Source: Luteimonas rhizosphaerae
GTDB lineage: Bacteria > Pseudomonadota > Gammaproteobacteria > Xanthomonadales > Xanthomonadaceae
Assembly (NCBI RefSeq): GCF_002849595.1
Contig: NZ_NRQR01000020.1
Location: 124,001 to 188,000 of the forward strand
Length of the DNA stretch: 64,000 nt
Direction of reading: 5' to 3'
Of the stretch, positions 43,822 to 53,481 are shown in pieces; the first letter of the stretch is position 1; the number at the start of each line of letters is the position of its first letter. Both the position numbers and the translations under genes were made by a program. The notes beneath the pieces are model-generated. The model was not told where the DNA came from, did no database searches, and was given only the letters and a program-made list of their open reading frames with translations.

Positions 43822-44964
43822 ATGTGCGACCACCTCGACTCCTTGCGCGACGCCGTCCGCCGGTTCGCCGAGGCCGAAATCGCCCCGCGTGCCGAGGCGA
43901 TCGATCACGACAACGCGTTCCCGCAGGACCTGTGGCCGAAGCTCGGCGAGCTGGGCCTGCTCGGCATGACCGTGCCCGGCGAATACGGCGGCAGCGAGAT
44001 GGGCTATCTCGCGCACCTGGTCGCGATGGAGGAAATCTCGCGCGCGTCCGGCTCGGTCGGCCTCAGTTACGGCGCGCATTCCAATCTCTGCGTCGCCAAT
44101 CTCTACGCCAACGCCAACGAAGAACAGCGGCAGAAGTACCTGCCGAAGCTGTGCAGCGGCGAATGGAAGGGTGCGCTGGCGATGAGCGAGCCCGGCGCGG
44201 GTTCCGATGTCGTCGGTTCGATGGCGTGCCGCGCGGAACTGCGCGGCGACACGTGGATCGCCAACGGCAACAAGATGTGGATCACCAACGGCCCCGAGGC
44301 CGACGTGCTGATCGTCTACATGCGCACGGCGGGCAAGGAGGCCGGTTCGAAGTGCATGACCGCCTTCCTCGTCGAGAAGGGCATGAAGGGATTCTCCACC
44401 GCGCAGAAGCTCGACAAGCTGGGCATGCGCGGCTCCAACACCTGCGAGCTGGTGTTCGAGGACTGCGAGATTCCGGCCGAGAACGTGCTGGGCGAGGTCC
44501 ACCAGGGCGTGCGCGTGCTGATGCGCGGCCTCAACACCGAGCGCCTGGTGCTGACCGGCGGCCCGCTGGGCCTGATGCAGGCCGCGCTCGACATCTCCCT
44601 GCCCTACGTGCGCGAGCGTAAGCAGTTCGACGTGGCCATCGGCACCTTCGGCATCATGCAGGCCAAGATCGCCGACATGTACACGTCGCTGCAGTCCAGC
44701 CGCGCCTTCGCCTACACCGTCGCGCGCGACTACGATGCCGGCCACAGCTCGCGCGTCGACGCCGCCAGCTGTCTGCTGCACGCATCGGAAGCCGCGGTCC
44801 GCGTCGCGCTCGAAGCGATCCAGACCCTCGGCGGCAACGGCTACATCAACGAGTACCCGACCGGCCGCATCCTGCGCGACGCCAAGCTCTACGAGATCGG
44901 CGCCGGCACCAACGAGATCCGCCGCATGCTGATCGGCCGCGAGCTGTTCGACGGCAAGAGCTGA
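43822..44964 (+). CDS. ivd: isovaleryl-CoA dehydrogenase
   Basis: 380 residues. The acyl-CoA dehydrogenase pattern is complete: [77 protein letters not shown] and the C-terminal [40 protein letters not shown] is characteristic of Ivd, whose catalytic Glu lies in the [13 protein letters not shown] region rather than near the C-terminus. It catalyses the isovaleryl-CoA to methylcrotonyl-CoA step of leucine degradation. There is no clear ribosome-binding site, and the N-terminus is a few residues shorter than usual, so an upstream non-ATG start is possible. Confidence 0.93.
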   Translation: MCDHLDSLRDAVRRFAEAEIAPRAEAIDHDNAFPQDLWPKLGELGLLGMTVPGEYGGSEMGYLAHLVAMEEISRASGSVGLSYGAHSNLCVANLYANANEEQRQKYLPKLCSGEWKGALAMSEPGAGSDVVGSMACRAELRGDTWIANGNKMWITNGPEADVLIVYMRTAGKEAGSKCMTAFLVEKGMKGFSTAQKLDKLGMRGSNTCELVFEDCEIPAENVLGEVHQGVRVLMRGLNTERLVLTGGPLGLMQAALDISLPYVRERKQFDVAIGTFGIMQAKIADMYTSLQSSRAFAYTVARDYDAGHSSRVDAASCLLHASEAAVRVALEAIQTLGGNGYINEYPTGRILRDAKLYEIGAGTNEIRRMLIGRELFDGKS

Positions 44965-45334
44965 TCGGGCGAGTGGCACATTCGCATCGGCGCGCCGGAA
45001 CGACAGTTACCCTGTTAGGAGCGCGCTCGCGCGCGACGCTCTTTCCTGGCGCCCCTGTCGCGCGTGAACGCGCTCCTGCAAAGGCCTCGCGTTCGATCAG
45101 ATCCCGCATTGCCGTCGTTCTGATCGGCTGGATCTCCTCGACGGCCAAAGCCGATCGGACGCGTGCGCATCACCCCGCCCATGCAACAGCCCCTGTAGGA
45201 GCGCGCTCGCGCGCGAACGCGCTTTCCTGGCGCACCTGTCGCGCGTAAACGCGCTCCTACACAACACGTTGCCTTCAACTGGATCGTCGCGACGCCGTTC
45301 TTCGGGCATTCGCACGCCGATGCGTGCTTGCAGC
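44965..45334. repeat. two REP pairs (BIMEs) between ivd and a RAYT relic
   Basis: A direct/inverted REP pair spans 45014-45080 (TTAGGAGCGCGCTCGCGCGC ... GCGTGAACGCGCTCCTGCA). A second pair spans 45193-45262 (TGTAGGAGCGCGCTCGCGCG ... GCGTAAACGCGCTCCTACAC). Both share the linker TTTCCTGGCGC(A/C)CCTGTCGC, so the unit itself is duplicated. No gene is present. Confidence 0.85.
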
Positions 45335-45800
45335 TCACATCCCTGCGTTAGCATCGCGCAACCAGATGGCATCCCAGAACGGTAATCCCCAACCCGTGCC
45401 ACCAGCCCGGCGCGCACCGGGTTGAAGACGACGTACCGCGCCGCCGCGCGCAGATTCTCGTCCCGTCGCATCGCACGATCATGGAAGCCGCGCGCCCAGA
45501 TGTCGCCGCTGCCTGCTGCTTGCATGCATGGACCGGGTCACCGACGCCTTCATCCGCGCGACCACGCGATCTGGCGATTCCTCGGGCCCCAACTGCAGCA
45601 GCCAGTGCGCGTGATCCGGCATCAGGACCCACGCCAGCAGTCGTGTGTCGATCTGCTCGACGGCGTCGGCCAACGCGCGACACGCCGCGTAACCCGACGC
45701 GCATTCGCGGAATAACGCCTGGCGCCCCGGCGTCGACACGGTCACCAGTTAGACGTGACCCGGCAACGAGATCCGACCACGCCGCAGTGCGCGATGGCCT
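45335..45800 (-). pseudogene. RAYT pseudogene with three disruptions
   Basis: Reading leftward: LRRGRISLPGHV, then an in-frame TAA (45749-45751), LVTVSTPGRQALFRECASGY, VLMPDHAHWLLQLGPEESPD (the HxH metal site), then a frameshift near 45500, GDIWARGFHDRAMRRDENLR, AARYVVFNPVRAGLVARVGD, and a second frameshift before FWDAIWLRDANAGM, stop 45335-45337. All hallmarks of a REP-associated tyrosine transposase are present but broken. REP pairs of the GTAGGAGCGCGC family lie on both sides, so this is probably the extinct transposase of that REP family at this locus. Confidence 0.85.
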
Positions 45801-45878
45801 GGTGAGGAAACGGAAATCGACATGCGCCCATCGTCCGTAGTGCGGCGTCATATCGACATCAGGCAACGACGCCCCGCC

Positions 45879-46078
45879 CTGTAGGCGCGCGTTGGCGCGC
45901 GACCTGACTTTCCACTCGATGCGCCTTTCGCGCGCGAGCGCGCTCCTACAGGCGGCGGCCTGGCGGCATGGGGCAGATGCAGGCCGCGGCAGCGTGCTGC
46001 TCTTCTGTAGGAGCGCGCTGCCGCGCGACCCGCCGCACCACGCGAACGTCTTTCGCGCGCGAGCGCGCTCCTACAGGG
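45879..46078. repeat. two further REP pairs (BIMEs)
   Basis: Pair one is 45879-45952 (CTGTAGGCGCGCGTTGGCGC ... GCGAGCGCGCTCCTACAGG). Pair two is 46005-46078 (CTGTAGGAGCGCGCTGCCGC ... GCGAGCGCGCTCCTACAGG). Each is a direct and an inverted REP. They lie between the RAYT pseudogene and the end of the autotransporter gene. Confidence 0.85.
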
Positions 46079-46134
46079 GCTGCACGCAGGCGCGGTGCCT
46101 TACCGGCAAGCAGTGGCCAGGGCCGGCGATCGGC

Positions 46135-48975
46135 TCAGAACCCCTGCACGAACTGCCACGACACCAGCCGGTCCCGGCCGCGCGGGCCGAAGCGCTGGTC
46201 GAGGCCGAACATCATCCGCGTGCGTGGCGACAGCCACGCGTCGACGCCGACGCCCGCGATGCCGCCCGATCGCGCGGGCGACAGGCCCGCGATCGGTGCC
46301 CAGGCGTCGATGCCGGTGAAGCGCGCCTGCAGATCGAACCCGCTGGCCGACAGCGTCTGCTGCCATTCGCCGTAGCCGTGCAGCACGAATCCGCCGAGGT
46401 CGTACCGCGCGCGCAGACCCGCCAGCGCCTGCGTGCGCGTGGCGTCCCAGCCGTCGCTGCGCAGGCCGAAGCCATTGCCGCCGCGTTCGTCGAACCCGTC
46501 ACTGTGCAGGCGCAGGTGATCCGCGCCGACATACGGCGCGATCTCGCCGCGGCCGACGCGCAGCCGATACCCCGCCTCGGCCGCCGCGCTCGCCGTGCGG
46601 CCGGCGTAGCGCGTCGAGACGCCCTGCCAGTCGGCACCCGCGAACACGGTGCGCTGCAGGTCGCGATCGAACCGGCCGGTCCCGACCTGGGCCATGAGAT
46701 AGCCATTGCCCAGCGCGCGGCCGAGATACAGCTGGGCCTGCGTCTGCCGGTCGCGACTACGATCCGCGCCCGCGAGGCGCCGGCCGTCGCCATGCAGTTC
46801 GCCGAACGCGAAGCCCGCGACCACGCCGTTGCCGAGCAGCTGGTCGCGGCCGATGCTCCAGCCATCGATCGACACATCGCCGCCCGCGAATCCGCCGACG
46901 CCGCCCTGCCCGAATGCTTCCTGCCAGACGCCCGCCTGTGCGTCGCGCGCGGCGAGCGCGCCGACCCGGCCTGCGAGCGTGCGCCGGGTCATGTCCAGCT
47001 GTTCCAGCGTGGTCCCCATCGCATCGCGGTGCAGCGCGCCGGACAGGCTGTCGAGCGCCGCCACGGCCTGCGCACCGGTCTGCAGGCGTTGCAGATCGCC
47101 GGCGACGCGGATCATGCCGTCGGCGATCGGGCCGCCATCGACCGTCGCCTGCCCGTCGATCTGCTGGAAGGCGTCCTCGATGCGTTGCGCCGAGCCGGCC
47201 GTCTGCGCGGTGAAGCCGGCGAACGAGGCGGCGGCCGCGGTGACATCGAGGCGGCTGATGTCGAGCCACGCGCGCGTCGCGTCGTAACCCGGCGTCGCGG
47301 TCAGGAGCACGCCCGGGCCCTGGGTCACGCTGCCGAAGCTGCCGCTGAGCCCACCGGCGGCGGTGACGACGGTTTCCTGCGCGCTGCGCACGTAACCGCT
47401 GGCGATGCCGGTCACCTGCAGCTCGCCGGCCAGCGCGGCGGTGCCGGCAACCTGCAGCGGCGAGCCCACCTGCCAGGCCAGCCGGGCCCCCGCGGCCTGC
47501 TCGAAATCGCCGTCGATGCTGCGCCCCAGCCCGTTGCCCGCAACCGAGAACGTGCCGCGGTTGAGCAGGTCGCCGCCGACCCGCGCGCCGCGCAACTGCA
47601 GCGTGGCGCCGGCCGCGACCGTCGCGGCCGCGGGAATCGACCCTGCGAACACCAGCGTGCCGCCTTCCGCGCGCGTCGCGCCGGCGAACGCCGCGGTGCC
47701 GTCGAGGCGCAGCGTGCCGGCGCCGCGCTTGACCAGCCCGCCCGCGCCGGCGATGTCGTTGCCCCACACCGACGTGCCGTTGCTCAAGTTCGCGGTCACG
47801 TCGCCCCAGTCGAACCGGGCCGGACCGCGGACCGCTTTGCCGACATCGAGCCGGCCATATCCGAACACCGCGTCGACCCCCGGCGCGCCGAGGTCGGTCG
47901 CGGTGCCGAGCAGCGTCTGGCGGACCAGATCGTTGTCGAAATACGGGAACGCCTCCCACACCAGCGCCGCGGCGCCCGACACCAGCGGCGCCGCGAGCGA
48001 CGTTCCGGAATAGCGGAAATACGTCGGCGCGTCCGGTTCGTCGTCGGTGCCGGTCACGACCACGGTGCCGGGCGCCACGAGGCAGTAACGCATGGCGACG
48101 CCGCAGGCATTGGAATAGCCGGCGAGCTGCGTGGTGCTGTCGGTGGCCAGCGCCGAGACGGTGAGCCAGCCGCGCTCGAGGTCGGCCGCCGGCAGGGTGC
48201 CGCCGCTGCCCGCCTTGCTCGGCAGCGCCGCGACGTCGGACGGATTCGCAAATTCGGAATTGCCGGACGCGAACACGACCAGCCCGCCGTGCGAGGCGAT
48301 GAAGGGCCGGTACTCGGCGGCGATCTGCGCGGTGACGTCGAGGTCGGTCCAGTACAGGCCGCCCCACGAATTGTTCATGACCCGCACGTTGCGGTTGATC
48401 AGGTCGCGGTGGATCGCGGTCAGGCCCAGCGGCCCGTCGATCTCGTTGCCGCCGCCGGAGCCGTCGTCGTCGGGTGGCGTGTCACTGATGATCCGCGCCG
48501 AGACGATCTCCGCGTTCTGGGCGATGCCGCCCGGCCACGTCCCGAAGGGGCGGCCCGCCGCGGTCTGCGCGACCGCCGTGCCGTGGCCGTCGGCATCGTC
48601 GACCGACAGGTTGTTGCCGGGTCCGACGTACGTCAGGTTGGCGACGACGCGATCGCGCAAGGCGGGATGGTCCCGGGTCACGCCGCTGTCGAGGAAGCCG
48701 ATGCGCACGCCCCGCCCGGTGAAGCCGGCCTGGTGCGCGGCATACGTGTTGGTGTCGGCGAGATGGCCGCTGTAGGCCGGATTGGGCGGCTGCACCACCG
48801 TCGGCGGCGGCTGTGGCGGCGTGACGATGGGCGGCGGTGGCGGCGGATCCGGCACCACCAGACCGCCGCTCGACCCGCCCCCGCCGCAGGCCGCGAGCGC
48901 CAGGGCCAGCGCGGCCGCGAGAGACGTACGACGCACTCCGCGCGACTTGCGCGGCGAGTTCCACTGATCCGACAT
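46135..48975 (-). CDS. S8 subtilisin-like autotransporter protease with lipoprotein signal
   Basis: 946 residues. The signal LAAALALALAACGGGG has a lipobox LAAC, as in the NalP/AspA autotransporter lipoproteins. The subtilase domain (about 60-400) has the triad in RIGFLDSGVTRDHP (Asp), DADGHGTAVAQTAAG (His) and SGTSLAAPLVSGAAALVWEA (Ser). A passenger linker includes a beta-strand repeat, GLVKRGAGTLRLDGTAAFAG. The last about 280 residues are an autotransporter beta-barrel ending LVSWQFVQGF with the terminal aromatic. It is predicted to be surface-exposed and to process itself or other surface proteins. REP pairs flank its 3' end. Confidence 0.93.
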   Translation of the reverse strand: MSDQWNSPRKSRGVRRTSLAAALALALAACGGGGSSGGLVVPDPPPPPPIVTPPQPPPTVVQPPNPAYSGHLADTNTYAAHQAGFTGRGVRIGFLDSGVTRDHPALRDRVVANLTYVGPGNNLSVDDADGHGTAVAQTAAGRPFGTWPGGIAQNAEIVSARIISDTPPDDDGSGGGNEIDGPLGLTAIHRDLINRNVRVMNNSWGGLYWTDLDVTAQIAAEYRPFIASHGGLVVFASGNSEFANPSDVAALPSKAGSGGTLPAADLERGWLTVSALATDSTTQLAGYSNACGVAMRYCLVAPGTVVVTGTDDEPDAPTYFRYSGTSLAAPLVSGAAALVWEAFPYFDNDLVRQTLLGTATDLGAPGVDAVFGYGRLDVGKAVRGPARFDWGDVTANLSNGTSVWGNDIAGAGGLVKRGAGTLRLDGTAAFAGATRAEGGTLVFAGSIPAAATVAAGATLQLRGARVGGDLLNRGTFSVAGNGLGRSIDGDFEQAAGARLAWQVGSPLQVAGTAALAGELQVTGIASGYVRSAQETVVTAAGGLSGSFGSVTQGPGVLLTATPGYDATRAWLDISRLDVTAAAASFAGFTAQTAGSAQRIEDAFQQIDGQATVDGGPIADGMIRVAGDLQRLQTGAQAVAALDSLSGALHRDAMGTTLEQLDMTRRTLAGRVGALAARDAQAGVWQEAFGQGGVGGFAGGDVSIDGWSIGRDQLLGNGVVAGFAFGELHGDGRRLAGADRSRDRQTQAQLYLGRALGNGYLMAQVGTGRFDRDLQRTVFAGADWQGVSTRYAGRTASAAAEAGYRLRVGRGEIAPYVGADHLRLHSDGFDERGGNGFGLRSDGWDATRTQALAGLRARYDLGGFVLHGYGEWQQTLSASGFDLQARFTGIDAWAPIAGLSPARSGGIAGVGVDAWLSPRTRMMFGLDQRFGPRGRDRLVSWQFVQGF

Positions 48976-49178
48976 CACGAGCCCCTTCTGGCGGCGCATG
49001 CCCGGCACGCGCCTCGATCCCCTGTCCGTCGCATCTATACCCGCAATCGCAGACCGCCGCCATGACAGCGGCCCGCGACGCCCACCTTGCCGGGCGACAC
49101 GGCCGGCGCCGGGACTTCGTCCGGCGGCGATGCGATAATCGGGTGCTTGCGAGTTCCCCCTTCCGGAGTGTTCCTCCC

Positions 49179-50354
49179 ATGACTGACATCGTCATCGTCG
49201 GTGCCAAGCGCACCGCCATCGGTTCCATGCTCGGCCAGTTCACCGGCGTGCCGACGCCGACGCTCGGCGCGACCGCGATCACCGCCGCCCTTGAACACGC
49301 CGGCATCGCCGCCGACCAGGTCGACGAGACCATCCTCGGCTGCGTGCTGCCGGCCGGCCTGGGCCAGGCGCCCGCCCGCCAGGCGTCGCGCGCCGCGGGC
49401 ATCCCCGATGGCGCCGGCTGCGTGACGATCAACAAGGTCTGCGGCTCGGGCATGCAGGCGGTGATGTACGGCCACGACCTGATCAAGGCGGGCACCGCCA
49501 AGGTCGTCGTCGCCGGCGGCATGGAGTCGATGACCAATGCCCCGCACCTGCTCAACGGTTCGCGCACCGGCATCCGCTACGGCACCGCCGAATTCCTCGA
49601 CCACATGGCGTGGGACGGCCTGACCAATCCCGACGACGGCAAGTCGATGGGCGTATTCGGCGACATCGCCAGCCACAAGTACGGCTTCACGCGCGAAGAC
49701 CTCGACGCCTATGCCGTCGAAAGCGCGACCCGTGCGAAGCGGGCGATCGACAGCGGCGCATTCAAGAACGAGATCGCCCCGGTCACGGTCAAGACCCGCA
49801 AGGGCGACGCCACGTTCGACACCGACGAGGCGCCCGGCAAGATCCAGGTCGAGAAGATCCCCACGCTGCGCGCGGCCTTCGGCAAGGACGGCGTGCTGAC
49901 CGCGGCCAGCTCCTCGAGCATCTCCGACGGCGCCGCCGCACTCGTGTTGACCTCGTCCGACGAAGCCACGGCACGCGGCCTGACGCCGCTGGCGCGCATC
50001 GTCGCCCATGCCCGCCACTCGCAGGCGCCGGAATGGTTCACCACCGCGCCGGTCACCGCGATCCAGAACGTCCTCGACAAGGCCGGCTGGAAGGTCGAGG
50101 ACGTCGACCTGTTCGAAGTCAACGAAGCGTTCGCCAATGTCGCGATGGCGCCGATGAAGGATCTGGGCATCCCGCACGACCGTCTGAACGTGAATGGGGG
50201 TGCACTGGCGCTCGGCCATCCCATCGGCGCCAGCGGCGCGCGGCTCATCGTGACCCTCCTGCACGCGCTCCAGGCGCGCGGCGCGAAGCGCGGAATCGCG
50301 ACTTTGTGCATAGGTGGCGGCGAAGCGACCGCAATTGCCGTAGAAATGGCGTGA
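49179..50354 (+). CDS. acetyl-CoA acetyltransferase (thiolase)
   Basis: 391 residues. The acyl-enzyme Cys lies in INKVCGSGMQAVMYGHD near 84-100, the His in VNGGALALGHPIGASGARLI near 343-362, and the second Cys in ATLCIGGGEATAIAVE near the end. IVGAKRTAIGSMLGQF is the standard N-terminus. Biosynthetic and degradative thiolases share these motifs. Given the leucine genes around it, it probably cleaves acetoacetyl-CoA to two acetyl-CoA. It is divergent from the autotransporter gene. Confidence 0.93.
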   Translation: MTDIVIVGAKRTAIGSMLGQFTGVPTPTLGATAITAALEHAGIAADQVDETILGCVLPAGLGQAPARQASRAAGIPDGAGCVTINKVCGSGMQAVMYGHDLIKAGTAKVVVAGGMESMTNAPHLLNGSRTGIRYGTAEFLDHMAWDGLTNPDDGKSMGVFGDIASHKYGFTREDLDAYAVESATRAKRAIDSGAFKNEIAPVTVKTRKGDATFDTDEAPGKIQVEKIPTLRAAFGKDGVLTAASSSSISDGAAALVLTSSDEATARGLTPLARIVAHARHSQAPEWFTTAPVTAIQNVLDKAGWKVEDVDLFEVNEAFANVAMAPMKDLGIPHDRLNVNGGALALGHPIGASGARLIVTLLHALQARGAKRGIATLCIGGGEATAIAVEMA

Positions 50355-50398
50355 ACTTCGGTTAACGTGTTTTTTACGAAAAAACCACGCACCCCCGC

Positions 50399-50426
50399 TT
50401 GACTCCTGTCAGCGGGTTGTCATCAT
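50399..50426 (+). promoter_or_regulatory. possible sigma70 promoter of the Ala-rich lipoprotein gene
   Basis: TTGACT (50399-50404) is followed after 16 bases by CATCAT (50421-50426), about 50 bases before the start codon. A weak A/T hairpin, GTTTTTT-ACG-AAAAAAC (50369-50385), precedes it and may end the thiolase transcript. The assignment is tentative. Confidence 0.35.
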
Positions 50427-50477
50427 GTCACCGGCGCGCAATAGCGCGTTGCCCAACTTTCAGACGAGGAAGAAATC

Positions 50478-50813
50478 ATGACGATCAACAAGGCACTGCT
50501 TGCCCTGGCACTGGGTGTTGCACTGGCTGCTTGCAGCAACGCTGAACAGGCTGACCAGTCGGCTCAGGGCGCTGCTGACGCCGCTGCCGATGCACAGGCT
50601 GCTGCCAACGAGACGCAGGATCCGGCCGTTGCCGCGACCGCGCAGACCGCCGCTGACGACGCCGCCGCTGCTGCTGACGCCGCTGCCGACGCCGCTGCCG
50701 ACGCGACCGCTGCCGGCACCGACGACGCTGCCGAGCACGCTGCCGACGCCGCTGACCATGCGGAAGAGAAGGCGGAAGACGCTGCTGACGCGGCTGAAGA
50801 AGTCACGCCGTAA
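50478..50813 (+). CDS. Ala/Asp-rich small lipoprotein
   Basis: 111 residues. The signal MTINKALLALALGVALAACS has a lipobox LAAC at 16-19. The mature chain is dominated by Ala, Asp and Glu (QAAANETQDPAVAATAQTAA and repeated DAADAA units), predicted as an acidic helix or natively extended chain. Ribosome-binding site GAGGAAGAA precedes ATG. A perfect terminator follows. A second gene of the same type lies directly downstream. The role is unknown, possibly an envelope spacer or colicin-like Ala-rich structural lipoprotein. Confidence 0.75.
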   Translation: MTINKALLALALGVALAACSNAEQADQSAQGAADAAADAQAAANETQDPAVAATAQTAADDAAAAADAAADAAADATAAGTDDAAEHAADAADHAEEKAEDAADAAEEVTP

Positions 50814-50847
50814 TTCATCGCCGGCTTCGGCCGTCGCATGAAACTGG

Positions 50848-50879
50848 AAAGTCGCCGTTTACGGCGACTTTCTTTTTTT
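50848..50879 (+). terminator. intrinsic terminator between the two lipoprotein genes
   Basis: AAAGTCGCCG (50848-50857), loop TTTA, and CGGCGACTTT (50862-50871) form a 10-bp perfect stem followed by CTTTTTTT. Confidence 0.95.
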
Positions 50880-50941
50880 CGGGCCGGGACGATTCCGCAT
50901 CCACGGCCTTTCCAACCCCACCGGACCAGGAGATCCACCGC

Positions 50942-51298
50942 ATGAACCTCAAGCTGATGACTGCCGCCACCGCCGCCATGCTGGCCCTCGCCGCCTGTGG
51001 CAACCAGGACAACGCCGAGCAGGAGCGCGCCGAAGCCGCCGCTGCGGCCGACAACGCGGGCGCCGCGATCTCGAACGCCGGCTCCGCCACCGGCGCCGCG
51101 ATTGCCGAAGGTGCCGACGCCGCTGCCGCCAGCACCTCGGAAGCCGTGCGCGAAGCCGAAGTCGCCGCTGCAGAAGCCGCTGCGCGCGCGGACGCTGCCG
51201 CAAGCGACGCCGCTGCCGCCGCCGGCCGCGCGACGCAGAACGCGGGCGAAGCGATCGAGAACACCGGCGAGCGCGTCGAGGAAGAAGCCGAGCGCTGA
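50942..51298 (+). CDS. second Ala-rich small lipoprotein
   Basis: 118 residues. [20 protein letters not shown] gives a lipobox LAAC. The mature chain is Ala/Glu/Asp-rich with a heptad-like helix ([20 protein letters not shown]) and ends [13 protein letters not shown]. It has the same architecture and composition as the gene 130 bases upstream, so the pair arose by tandem duplication or convergent low-complexity expansion. It has its own terminator. Confidence 0.75.
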   Translation: MNLKLMTAATAAMLALAACGNQDNAEQERAEAAAAADNAGAAISNAGSATGAAIAEGADAAAASTSEAVREAEVAAAEAAARADAAASDAAAAAGRATQNAGEAIENTGERVEEEAER

Positions 51299-51326
51299 GG
51301 GCGCCCCGCTTCCTGCAGTTCAGAAG

Positions 51327-51351
51327 AAGCCCGCCACTGGCGGGCTTTTTC
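51327..51351 (+). terminator. intrinsic terminator after the second lipoprotein gene
   Basis: AAGCCCGCC (51327-51335), loop ACT, and GGCGGGCTT (51339-51347) form a 9-bp stem followed by TTTC. Confidence 0.9.
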
Positions 51352-51660
51352 TTGGCGGCGCGCATCCGGGCGACGCCGCCCGTGGCGTGCGCGCACCGCT
51401 CGAGGCGAGCGAACGTGCGACGGAGCGAGCATCCCGCGTCGATATCACCGCTTCCGTCTGTACGAGCGCTGGCGCGCGACGACCGGTTGCGACGCCCCCG
51501 GTCGCGCGCCGACGCGCGCCTACTTTTTCGGTACCAGCCTCCTCTTCGGGCGAGCGTCATCTCGAGGCGTCCCCGTTCGCCGCACCTGCCGCGGCGGCAT
51601 CCTGCGCGCGGCGCGCACCTTCCGTATCCTTGTCGGCCTTATCTCCCAGGCGGAATCCGG
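51352..51660. repeat. degenerate REP pair upstream of liuB, no gene
   Basis: CTGTACGAGCGCTGGCGCGC at 51457-51476 faces GTCGCGCGCCGACGCGCGCC-TAC at about 51501-51523, a decayed direct/inverted pair of the GTAGGAGCGCGC family. The rest of the stretch shows no gene. Confidence 0.55.
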
Positions 51661-53268
51661 ATGCCGGCACTGACTTCGCAGCTCGATCCCCGATCGCAGG
51701 ATTTCGTCGACAACGCGGCCTACCATCGCGCGCTCACCGACGAGCTCCACCGTCGCCTGGCGCAGGCCGCCCTCGGCGGCGGCGAAGCGGCCCGCGCCAA
51801 GCACACCGCGCGCGGCAAGCTGCTCGCGCGCGACCGCATCACCGCCCTGCTCGATCCCGGTTCGCCGTTCCTCGAGATCGCGCCGCTCGCCGCCGAGGAC
51901 ATGTACGACGGCGCGGCGCCCGCCGCGGGCGTCGTCGCGGGCATCGGCCGCGTCATGGAACAGGAGGTCGTCGTCGTCGCCAACGATGCGACGGTCAAGG
52001 GCGGCACCTATTTCCCGATGACCGTGAAGAAGCATCTGCGCGCGCAGGAAATCGCCCGCGAGAACCACCTGCCCTGCGTCTACCTCGTCGATTCCGGCGG
52101 CGCATTCCTGCCGCTGCAGGACGAGGTGTTTCCGGACAAGGAACACTTCGGCCGGATCTTCTACAACCAGGCGCGGATGAGCGCGGAGAACATTCCGCAG
52201 ATCGCCGTCGTCATGGGCAGCTGCACCGCCGGTGGCGCCTACGTGCCGGCGATGTGCGACGAATCGATCATCGTCAAGGAACAGGGCACGATCTTCCTCG
52301 GCGGACCGCCGCTGGTGAAGGCGGCGACCGGCGAAGTCGTCGATGCCGAAACCCTGGGCGGCGCCGACGTGCACACCAGCGTGTCCGGTGTCGCCGATCA
52401 TTTCGCCGAGGACGACCACCACGCGCTGCAGATCGCGCGCGACATCGTCGGCCACTGCAACCGCCGCAAGACCCTGCCGGTCGCGGTGCGCGCACCGCGC
52501 GAGCCGCTGTATGCACGCGAGGAGCTCTACGGCATCGTGCCGAAGGACACGCGCCGTCCCTTCGACATCCGCGAAGTCATCGCGCGGCTCGTCGACGGCA
52601 GCGTGTTCGACGAGTTCAAGGCGCGCTACGGCAAGACCCTGGTCACCGGCTTCGCGCACATCCACGGGTATCCGGTCGGCATCGTCGCCAACAACGGCAT
52701 CCTGTTTTCGGAGAGCGCGCTCAAGGGCGCGCACTTCATCGAGCTGTGCAACCAGCGCGGCATCCCACTGGTGTTCCTGCAGAACATCACCGGCTTCATG
52801 GTCGGCCGCAAGTACGAGAACGCCGGCATCGCCCGCGACGGCGCGAAGATGGTCACCGCGGTGGCGTGCTCCAGCGTGCCCAAGTTCACCGTCGTCATCG
52901 GCGGCAGCTTCGGCGCCGGCAACTACGCGATGTGTGGCCGCGCCTACGGCGCGCGCTTCCTGTGGATGTGGCCGAACGCGCGCATCAGCGTCATGGGCGG
53001 CGAGCAGGCCGCGAGCGTGCTGACGACCGTGCGTCGCGACGGGATCGAGGCCAAGGGTGGCAGCTGGAGCGCGGACGAGGAAGAGGCGTTCAAGGCGCCG
53101 GTGCGCGAGCAGTACGAATCCCAGGGAAGCCCCTGGTATGCGACCGCGCGGCTGTGGGACGACGGCATCATCGACCCGGCCGATACCCGCCGCGTGCTGG
53201 GCCTGGGCATCGCGGCGTCGCTGAACGCGCCGATCCCGCCGGCGAAGTTCGGCGTGTTCCGGATGTAG
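51661..53268 (+). CDS. liuB: methylcrotonyl-CoA carboxylase, beta (carboxyltransferase) subunit
   Basis: 535 residues, the usual MCC-beta length. [20 protein letters not shown] and [13 protein letters not shown] are the N-terminal carboxyltransferase markers. [37 protein letters not shown] and [20 protein letters not shown] form the N-domain, and [20 protein letters not shown] with [20 protein letters not shown] the C-domain. With the biotin-bearing alpha subunit at 57897 it carboxylates 3-methylcrotonyl-CoA in leucine degradation. The two subunit genes are separated by bactofilin and feo genes, unusual because they are normally adjacent in liu operons. Confidence 0.95.
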   Translation: MPALTSQLDPRSQDFVDNAAYHRALTDELHRRLAQAALGGGEAARAKHTARGKLLARDRITALLDPGSPFLEIAPLAAEDMYDGAAPAAGVVAGIGRVMEQEVVVVANDATVKGGTYFPMTVKKHLRAQEIARENHLPCVYLVDSGGAFLPLQDEVFPDKEHFGRIFYNQARMSAENIPQIAVVMGSCTAGGAYVPAMCDESIIVKEQGTIFLGGPPLVKAATGEVVDAETLGGADVHTSVSGVADHFAEDDHHALQIARDIVGHCNRRKTLPVAVRAPREPLYAREELYGIVPKDTRRPFDIREVIARLVDGSVFDEFKARYGKTLVTGFAHIHGYPVGIVANNGILFSESALKGAHFIELCNQRGIPLVFLQNITGFMVGRKYENAGIARDGAKMVTAVACSSVPKFTVVIGGSFGAGNYAMCGRAYGARFLWMWPNARISVMGGEQAASVLTTVRRDGIEAKGGSWSADEEEAFKAPVREQYESQGSPWYATARLWDDGIIDPADTRRVLGLGIAASLNAPIPPAKFGVFRM

Positions 53269-53481
53269 CCATACGGTCGCCGCCGGTCGACCTGCGGCGT
53301 TACATGGCAAGGGTGCGGCAAGTCATTGGCCGGGTTCACGGTTCCGCTGTCGCGGTCACAGTCGGGCCGCCATGGCTGCGTGCTAGTCTCGAAATCCCGG
53401 CGGCGCACACCTGGCGCACCGGACGCGCCTCCCCCGGCGCAGGTCCCCTTTCGACTCCGTTCCCACGAGGTAATGCGCGAC

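Noticed and set aside
45892-49065. 1057-codon open frame on the plus strand
   Set aside because: It is antisense to the autotransporter gene and partly made of REP sequence. Composition is Arg/Ala-rich without domains.
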